This document shows positions 33,129 to 37,899 of a stretch of 37,899 bases of DNA, in pieces (position 1 is the stretch's first letter; every line of letters starts with the position of its first letter). Under the pieces are notes generated by a model. That model was not told where the DNA came from. It made no database searches and worked only from the letters and a program-made list of their open reading frames with translations. The stretch lies in NCBI GenBank assembly GCA_016744295.1, contig JADGEQ010000056.1, positions 1-37,899 on the forward strand, in the 5' to 3' direction. Source of the stretch: Desulfobacteraceae bacterium. GTDB taxonomy: Bacteria > Desulfobacterota > Desulfobacteria > Desulfobacterales > Desulfobacteraceae. A program made the translations under genes and the position numbers.

Positions 33129-34316
33129 TTATTTTGGATTTGATGTTTTGCCGATGAAGGGCAATAGCAGCAGTGACGTCAGAAGAGTTATACCGGCACA
33201 CCAGACCAGAATGGTTGACGGCCCGAACCCGTTGGTGACGGCCAGGCCGCCCACAAGGGGGCCCAAAAAAAAGCCGGCATCCACCATCTCCAGCATAAGG
33301 TTGGTGTTTAATCCCCGGTATCGGGGTTCTGAAACCATAAACATGAGGCCGTTCAAAAGAGGGGAAGCGGCACCCATGCCCATTCCATATAAGATGGCAA
33401 TGCCATAGAAGGGCACGGCTGAATCCACAAATCCCAGCAGCCCCAATCCCGTGGCAAACACCCCAAGGCTGAGAATGCCCATGACTCCCTTATCATAGAT
33501 ATCAAACAAGGCCCCGAAAAAAAATCTGACGAGAATCATCACAATGGTGGACAGGGTAAAGAATAGTCCGACATCACCAAATTCAAGTTCAAGGACAAAT
33601 GTTTTCAGGAAAAAAAAAATCAGGGCATATACAGAGAAAACAAGGCCATTGGACAGTAGCAGCAAGCATATTTTCGGTTGTCTAATATTGGCCCAAAGGC
33701 TTCCTTCTGGCAGTTTTTCAGGAACAAAACTCTCTTTGCCGGCGTCCTGCCTGGACAACTTTTTGGAAAGGGGTATCAGCAGCAGTGCGCAGGGCAACAT
33801 GAGCAGCGCAGTGTAAGAATAGACCCTGTGCTGGATCACCGGGGCAAATCCGCTTTCCAGAAACAGGGGGACAATGGCATAGGGTAATAATGTCATAATG
33901 GATATGATGCCAAATCCCTGGCCGCTGTTCCTGGGCGGCATGAACACCATCAGCAATGTTACGGATGAAGACATGAGGGTCACATAGGCCGCACCGTGGA
34001 AAATCCGAAGCAGAACCATAAAAACCAAAGAAGTTGCACTGGCATAGAGGCACAGACTGATGACAATCATGAACAGTCCCAGACCGATCCCCTTAATTGC
34101 GTTTTGGGGGCCGAGAAAAGGACTTATTATGGGACGAAAGATAAGGGCACTGGCAGGCAACAGGCCGATCAGCATGCCCCGGTAGTGTTCGGGAATGGGA
34201 AGGGTAGCCAAATAATTGTAGAAGCTGTAGAAAACGGCAAGATTGCAAAATGCAAACAATACAAGGACATTCAGGGTTATGAAGCCAAAATTTAACAGCC
34301 GGTGGCCGGGTTCCAT
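33129..34316 (-). CDS. major facilitator superfamily (MFS) transporter
   Basis: 395 residues with about twelve hydrophobic helices in two halves, joined by a charged loop near residues 190-225 (LSKKLSRQDAGKESFVPEKL). Features fitting MFS are the proline/glycine-rich helix IGLLPASALIFRPIISPFLG near residue 50, RIFHGAAYVTLMSS in helix 4 and a G-rich segment GMGMGAASPLLNG in the second half. It probably moves a small solute or drug driven by ion gradients; no substrate can be assigned. AGGTG lies 6 nt before the ATG. It precedes the HATPase-GNAT gene in the same operon. Confidence 0.88.
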   Translation of the reverse strand: MEPGHRLLNFGFITLNVLVLFAFCNLAVFYSFYNYLATLPIPEHYRGMLIGLLPASALIFRPIISPFLGPQNAIKGIGLGLFMIVISLCLYASATSLVFMVLLRIFHGAAYVTLMSSSVTLLMVFMPPRNSGQGFGIISIMTLLPYAIVPLFLESGFAPVIQHRVYSYTALLMLPCALLLIPLSKKLSRQDAGKESFVPEKLPEGSLWANIRQPKICLLLLSNGLVFSVYALIFFFLKTFVLELEFGDVGLFFTLSTIVMILVRFFFGALFDIYDKGVMGILSLGVFATGLGLLGFVDSAVPFYGIAILYGMGMGAASPLLNGLMFMVSEPRYRGLNTNLMLEMVDAGFFLGPLVGGLAVTNGFGPSTILVWCAGITLLTSLLLLPFIGKTSNPK

Positions 34317-34627
34317 TCAACACCTATGTTTTTTTTGTTAATTCATCCCAAACAACTCCCAGCAACCAGAACCATTCTAAAATACAGTTAATTATGGACT
34401 TTCTCTCGGATTGTTCTTTGTTTTTGGAAGGGTATTTAATACTTTTTCTTTGGAATAGCAAGTTTCTGTCCCTGAGCCGATAATTATGATAAGTCTTGCC
34501 TGTGTATTTAAGGTATGGGGTTAAAAAATTGAGTGCAACACAAAAGGTGTTTGTTGCAATGAAGCCGTGACATGGCGTGCCAATGAATATATGGGAAAAA
34601 TGACAATAGTCTTGGAAAAGAACTCTT
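34317..34627. other. 311-bp intergenic region between divergent MFS and ADA-like genes
   Basis: AT-rich. A minus-strand frame (34324-34662) ends 8 bp before the MFS start with WFWLLGVVWDELTKKT, but it has no ribosome binding site, begins inside the ADA-like gene and has no recognisable family. A short C-terminal relic cannot be excluded. No clear promoter or RNA was identified. Confidence 0.35.
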
Positions 34628-35569
34628 ATGAACGACACATTTATAACTGCTTTAAAAAACAATGATTTACCAGCATTAAAGGCAATCCCTAAAAGTGATC
34701 TTCACAACCATGGTATCTTTGGGGGGAATATTTTAGATGTTGGAAAACTTGTAAATAAAGAATTGTTTTGTCTGAAACATAAAATAAAGACTCTGGACGA
34801 GATGGCAGGTTGGACCATGAATCAAATTTTACCAGATCTATACAGCAGACAAGGATTTATTTCATTACTGGAAGCGGCCATGAAGCAGGCCAAAGCAGAT
34901 GGGATCACAATTTTAGAAATGAGTATTGATTCGTGCTTGATCGATCTTTTTGTTGGAAATGAGATGGACGCCTTTGTTTCAGATATCAAGGAGATCAAAA
35001 ACAGGGTTGCACCAGATCTTAACTTGAGACCTGAACTGGGTATAAAATGGGAAAAAAATATTGAGATTTTGTATGGCAGGATCGACACCTACCTGGCGAC
35101 TGATTTTTTCAAGACCATTGACCTCTATGGCCCGGAAAAAGCCCAGCCCATAGAATTGTTTGATACAATCTATAAAAAAGCCCATGGCAAAGGATTGAAA
35201 TTAAAAGCACATATCGGGGAATTCGGAACACCGGGAGATATGCTTGAAGTCATTGACAAGTTGCAGGTGACAGCAATCCAACACGGTATTGCTGCAGCAA
35301 ATTCTTCGGTGGTAATGCAACTATTGGCAGACAAACAAATTCAGCTGAACTTATGTCCAACCAGCAATATAATGTTATCAAGAGTACCTGCCATGGCAAA
35401 ACACCCCATTAGAACCTTGTATGATAATGGCGTCAAGGTGACCATAAACAGTGATGATATGTTAATCTTCGGTTCCAGTGTATCTGAAGAATATTTGAAA
35501 TTGTATAATTCCGGGGTAATGACTGCCCAGGAACTAAATGATATCCGATTGATTGGACTGGATAATTGA
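34628..35569 (+). CDS. adenosine deaminase family protein, short C-terminus
   Basis: 313 residues of the amidohydrolase fold. The metal- and substrate-binding motifs of adenosine/AMP deaminases are present: PKSDLHNHG (HxH, residues 21-29), KAHIGEFGTP (HxGE catalytic pair), IQHGI, NLCPTSN and VTINSDDM. It most likely deaminates an adenine or aminopurine-type nucleoside. Adenosine deaminases are usually about 330-350 residues; this one stops right after ELNDIRLIGLDN, so the last helices seem missing. Past the stop the other frames still read protein-like (DAHPFTQAGYIVKN), which suggests a frameshifted or replaced end. The start has only a weak GGAAAAG upstream. Codon use is more AT-rich than genes to the left. 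Confidence 0.8.
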   Translation: MNDTFITALKNNDLPALKAIPKSDLHNHGIFGGNILDVGKLVNKELFCLKHKIKTLDEMAGWTMNQILPDLYSRQGFISLLEAAMKQAKADGITILEMSIDSCLIDLFVGNEMDAFVSDIKEIKNRVAPDLNLRPELGIKWEKNIEILYGRIDTYLATDFFKTIDLYGPEKAQPIELFDTIYKKAHGKGLKLKAHIGEFGTPGDMLEVIDKLQVTAIQHGIAAANSSVVMQLLADKQIQLNLCPTSNIMLSRVPAMAKHPIRTLYDNGVKVTINSDDMLIFGSSVSEEYLKLYNSGVMTAQELNDIRLIGLDN

Positions 35570-35685
35570 CGCCCATCCATTCACACAAGCAGGGTATATT
35601 GTAAAGAATCTAACAATCACAATCTGATCCTCCCCAAAGAAATTGAGGTTGAGTTAAGCTGATTTTATGAATGTTAAATAAGGGG

Positions 35686-36180
35686 TTATTTGTAGTGAAC
35701 CAGTGTCTTTATCGGAAGGAATAATATCAAAGGTTTCCCATTGAGGGAGATAAATCCAAACTGTTCATAGTATTCTTTGGTATGGTTATCTTTTGCGTCG
35801 ACAAAGAGTCCAATTATGCCAACATTTTCTGAAATAAGAATGACTTTTTCAACAGCACTCCCTATTAAATAATTTCCATAGCCTTTGTGCTGGTATTCTT
35901 TTGATACAGCAAGTCTCGCCAGTTTTAAAGCAGGAACTTGATCTGGATATTTTTTAGCGATAATAGGTGGTAAGTAATCCGTTTCAACTTCACAAATCGA
36001 CAGGGTGTAAAATCCAAGGATTTCTTTAAAGTTTTCATCATTAATCAACACAAAGGTGCGGGACATACCTTTAGTAATGTGTTGTCTGGTAGTCTTTTGC
36101 AGAAATATATTTAATTGGGTGTTTCCACAGTCAAACCGCATTCTGTCATGCGATTTATCCAAAAGTTCGATCTTTATCAT
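35686..36180 (-). CDS. GNAT toxin of a type II toxin-antitoxin pair (TacT/AtaT-like)
   Basis: 164 residues, a single GNAT domain with the acetyl-CoA-binding segment LARLAVSKEYQHKGYGNYL (about 88-106) and the toxin-type C-terminal KEYYEQFGFISLNGKPL. The N-terminus (MIKIELLDKSHDRMRFDCGN) followed by LNIFLQKTTRQH matches the family of toxins that acetylate aminoacyl-tRNA. Its start overlaps the stop of the DUF1778 antitoxin by 4 nt, the standard arrangement in these modules. The active-site tyrosine near the end (EYYEQFGF) is kept, so it looks functional. Confidence 0.88.
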   Translation of the reverse strand: MIKIELLDKSHDRMRFDCGNTQLNIFLQKTTRQHITKGMSRTFVLINDENFKEILGFYTLSICEVETDYLPPIIAKKYPDQVPALKLARLAVSKEYQHKGYGNYLIGSAVEKVILISENVGIIGLFVDAKDNHTKEYYEQFGFISLNGKPLILFLPIKTLVHYK

Positions 36181-36452
36181 TTCAAATCCTGCTTATACTG
36201 TTTCATTGCTTGAGCCAGTTTGGGATTCGCCTTTGGAGGGTTTTCAATCAATTCAAACAAATGCCGAGCAGATTGTATATTTAACCTAATTTTATTTTCT
36301 TGTTCAATAATGGCCTGGGCTTTTTCAAGCGCTGCATGTACTATAAATTGATTTAATGTAGATCCTGTGATTTCCGATGCCTCGGTTAATGTGTTATAGA
36401 CATTAGGTGATATCCGCGCTGAGACACGAGCGGTTTTAGTTTCAGCTTTCAT
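36177..36452 (-). CDS. DUF1778 (TacA-like) ribbon-helix-helix antitoxin
   Basis: 91 residues. The N-terminal ribbon-helix-helix DNA-binding part is TARVSARISPNVYNTLTEAS then GSTLNQFIVHAALEKAQ. The C-terminal region (ENPPKANPKLAQAMKQYKQD) is the flexible segment that blocks the partner GNAT toxin. Such antitoxins repress their own operon together with the toxin. GGGAGG lies about 7 nt before the ATG, and a strong promoter is upstream. It overlaps the toxin gene by 4 nt (ATGA). Confidence 0.9.
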   Translation of the reverse strand: MKAETKTARVSARISPNVYNTLTEASEITGSTLNQFIVHAALEKAQAIIEQENKIRLNIQSARHLFELIENPPKANPKLAQAMKQYKQDLK

Positions 36453-36510
36453 TTTTTAATCCTCCCCTAATCATTTGTATTTTATGGTTTGCTTTTCAGT
36501 TGTTCCATAT

Positions 36511-36539
36511 ATAATATGTCATTGGTGCCATTTTGGCAA
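36511..36539 (-). promoter_or_regulatory. promoter of the toxin-antitoxin pair
   Basis: TTGCCA (36539-36534, minus strand) and TATTAT (36516-36511) with a 17-nt spacer, near consensus. The -35 lies in a small palindrome TGCCA-AAA-TGGCA and the -10 in an AT-alternating TATTATATAT, both plausible contact sites for the RHH antitoxin. The -35 overlaps the decayed end of the recombinase pseudogene. Confidence 0.65.
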
Positions 36540-37157
36540 CAAATTTACATAGACATGGCGGAATACATGAGGGTGGACATGTTTTTTAAACTTCAGGCGT
36601 TTCAAAGTCGTTCGCAGGACACCTTGAACCCCACTGCCACTGACATGCTTTTTGGTATATGGAGCATTCTTACCGCCGTTGCGGCCCAAGGCAGGGATAT
36701 GCACAAGCCCCCTGTCGGAAAGAATATCTTTAACCTGAAGTATTGTGGCTTCCCTCAACCGCATCTCCATGGAATATAATGTCAGATAAAAAGCATGGCT
36801 TTGAACAGTAGGAAGGGCATAAATAATCTTTCTGACTTCCTCCAGACTCAGAATAGTCGGTAAGGTTTATTCACGCTTCCATTTGATGTTTTTAAAAATG
36901 GTCCATGACCGGACCAGTGTTCGGGTAAAAAAATGCTGAATGCCGGAGTAACTGATCCGCAGTGTAGCGGCACTCCAGCCGAACTCATTCTGGCAGCAAA
37001 GCCAGTATTTATGGAGCTGTTCTTCAGTGATATATTCTAAAGGTTTATTGTAAAAGCGCTGTAGTTTTAAAACTGCGCTGCTATAGGATTGAATACTCTG
37101 CTTAGCATAACCGGCTAACTGAAGATCTTCCTTAAAACGTTTAATTAAATGGCTCAT
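36519..37157 (-). pseudogene. tyrosine recombinase/integrase pseudogene
   Basis: The first 96 codons (37157-36867) encode an intact SAM-like core-binding domain (RFKEDLQLAGYAKQSIQSYS, then KPLEYITEEQLHKYW). An in-frame TAA (36869-36867) then interrupts KWKRE-stop-TLPTILSLEEV, probably a CAA to TAA change. The catalytic domain continues in the same frame with the Arg region SMEMRLREATILQVKD, where family members have GLR. It then jumps from LVHI to PALGRNGG at about 36693, losing the beta-hairpin Lys. HPHVFRH (HxxR) is present, but the protein ends in unrelated residues before the second His and the nucleophilic Tyr. It is therefore inactive: nonsense mutation, internal deletion and 3' truncation. 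Confidence 0.88.
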
Positions 37158-37237
37158 GGTATCTTCCTTTCTTTGTTAACCTTGTCGGGTAGAAGACACC
37201 GACCTGTAAGCCGGTATGAAGATACCATGAGCCATTT
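37147..37237. repeat. 20-bp perfect inverted repeat at recombinase 5' end
   Basis: AAATGGCTCATGGTATCTTC (37147-37166) recurs as its exact reverse complement at 37218-37237, 51 bp apart. The left arm contains the recombinase start codon and its ribosome binding region. Inside the loop is a smaller GTCGG / CCGAC hairpin, and to the right are the palindromes AAGCAATATTGCTT (37243-37256) and GCCG-CCTAG-CGGC. This could be a recombinase-recognition or element-end structure. Confidence 0.8.
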
Positions 37238-37328
37238 GGATTAAGCAATATTGCTTGAATAGGCAACTCTGCCGCCTAGCGGCTTACTTGAACAACTGCA
37301 TGAACTCGGACTGTTAAAAGAAAAAAAA

Positions 37329-37598
37329 ATGATGAGCTATTCAAAAAAAGAAATCCATGAAAAATTATTTCAAACATTCATGAAATACAAAAACCGATAC
37401 AAAAACCCTCCAAAATCAAAGCAAATGGCATGTATGTGGTCGATAGCTAATCCTCCTGACATAATTGAAGACACACCGCCATTTATTGATATTGAAAAAA
37501 CTTTTGATATATCAATTGACGATGACGAATGCTTCGAATTGTATGACATGGATCTTGATGAAGCTACTGAAAAAATAGTAAGTATGATAAAATCATAA
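37329..37598 (+). CDS. hypothetical protein, 89 aa, AT-rich, cassette-like
   Basis: Not recognised. It begins MMSYSKKEIHEKLFQTFMKY, with a basic first half, and ends with the very acidic ISIDDDECFELYDMDLDEAT. No signal peptide or membrane segment. No ribosome binding site stands before ATG 37329, only an A-run; ATG 37332 is an alternative. Base composition is clearly more AT-rich than in the core genes. An attC-like sequence follows 42 bp after the stop, so it may be a gene cassette. Confidence 0.6.
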   Translation: MMSYSKKEIHEKLFQTFMKYKNRYKNPPKSKQMACMWSIANPPDIIEDTPPFIDIEKTFDISIDDDECFELYDMDLDEATEKIVSMIKS

Positions 37599-37640
37599 AT
37601 ATCAGAAATGGAGACCGAGTTAAATCAGTTTTGAAATATT

Positions 37641-37690
37641 ATTCAACAAGACAAATGAAGCGAACGAACTTCTTATTTGAAGTGTTAGAC
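37641..37690 (+). repeat. attC-like recombination site (tentative)
   Basis: ATTCAAC (37641-37647) fits RYYYAAC and GTTAGAC (37684-37690) fits GTTRRRY, the two core boxes of integron attC sites. Between them, AAATGAAG (37653-37660) and CTTCTTATTT (37669-37678) form an imperfect stem with two unpaired bases, as the L boxes of attC do. The 50-bp length is slightly below the usual range and the core boxes are only partly complementary. Confidence 0.4.
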
Positions 37691-37715
37691 CCATAGTAAT
37701 ATTAATTTTTAAACG

Positions 37716-37899
37716 GTGACTAATTTGACGAAAAAGAATCTATTCCAGATGGATTTAATAAAAAATAAGTACCATATTTTTAATCCAGGAAATGCTAAGA
37801 AAAAAGGATATTATCCAAGAGAATTATTACAAATGATTGAGGAGTTACCAAATTTTGAGAAGGAGTTTAGTATAGAGGTTGGGGAAATATATACCGTCC
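37716..37899 (+). CDS. start of an unidentified AT-rich gene (truncated by window end)
   Basis: An open frame from GTG 37716 (or ATG 37749) runs off the window. It reads LFQMDLIKNKYHIFNPGNAK, then KKGYYPRELLQMIEELPNFE. It starts 26 bp after the attC-like site, in the same orientation as the preceding small ORF. The family is not recognised from 61 residues. No strong ribosome binding site is visible. Confidence 0.5.
   Translation, partial: MTNLTKKNLFQMDLIKNKYHIFNPGNAKKKGYYPRELLQMIEELPNFEKEFSIEVGEIYTV

Noticed and set aside
34324..34662. Minus-strand 112-codon frame ending 8 bp before the MFS gene
   Set aside because: Spacing to the MFS gene is suggestive of an operon, but it starts inside the ADA-like gene, has no ribosome binding site and matches no family; kept only as a possible relic.
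36489..36779. Plus-strand 96-codon frame across the TA promoter and recombinase relic
   Set aside because: It is the antisense reading of the recombinase pseudogene, whose motifs on the minus strand are clear.

Overview
The window looks like a chromosomal segment of a strictly anaerobic sulfidogenic bacterium of the Desulfobacterota (Desulfobacteraceae-like). This is inferred from three things: a complete taurine-to-sulfite module (xsc-tpa-ald), a selenocysteine-containing ArsC-like protein, and many two-component, HDOD, GAF and DUF3786 proteins typical of that group. No rRNA, tRNA or CRISPR array was seen. 

Layout. 1-5520: the 3' end of an unidentified gene, a small hypothetical gene, then the taurine operon xsc-tpa-ald. 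The operon has a sigma70-type promoter overlapped by a perfect inverted repeat, and two terminators follow it. 5529-7473 (minus): an ArsC/Spx-like selenoprotein whose UGA codon hides its N-terminus, and an HDOD-GAF protein. Divergent from these, 7588-10601 holds a class I adenylate cyclase homologue and a pseudo-receiver/TPR protein. 10671-11721 (minus): a universal stress protein and a GAF protein. 12201-13479: an ABM-domain protein and a CitE/malyl-CoA lyase-like enzyme. 13500-17649 (minus): a DsbC-like protein, a cold shock protein with a long leader, a 705-residue LOG-type Rossmann protein and a small hypothetical. 18114-19358: a FIST sensor protein. 

19673-25310 (minus) is a tightly overlapping four-gene operon: a FadR-type regulator, a GlpD-type glycerol-3-phosphate dehydrogenase, an FGGY kinase and a flavoprotein resembling alkyl-DHAP synthase. 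A match to the E. coli FadR operator lies exactly on its promoter, so acyl-CoA control of glycerol-phosphate or ether-lipid metabolism is a reasonable hypothesis. 25594-30152: two convergent hybrid histidine kinases. 30254-34316: a DUF3786 Fe-S protein, a decayed peptide-ABC ATPase fragment, and an operon of an MFS carrier plus an RsbW-like ATPase/GNAT fusion. 

From about 34.6 kb the sequence becomes AT-rich and mobile in character. It holds an adenosine-deaminase-family protein with a short C-terminus, a DUF1778/GNAT toxin-antitoxin pair, a tyrosine recombinase pseudogene with a 20-bp inverted repeat at its 5' end, and then small promoterless AT-rich ORFs separated by an attC-like element, which resembles a gene cassette arrangement. 

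The strongest unexpected items are the hidden selenoprotein with a fitting SECIS hairpin, the FadR operator and its unusual operon, and the cyclase/pseudo-receiver pair.
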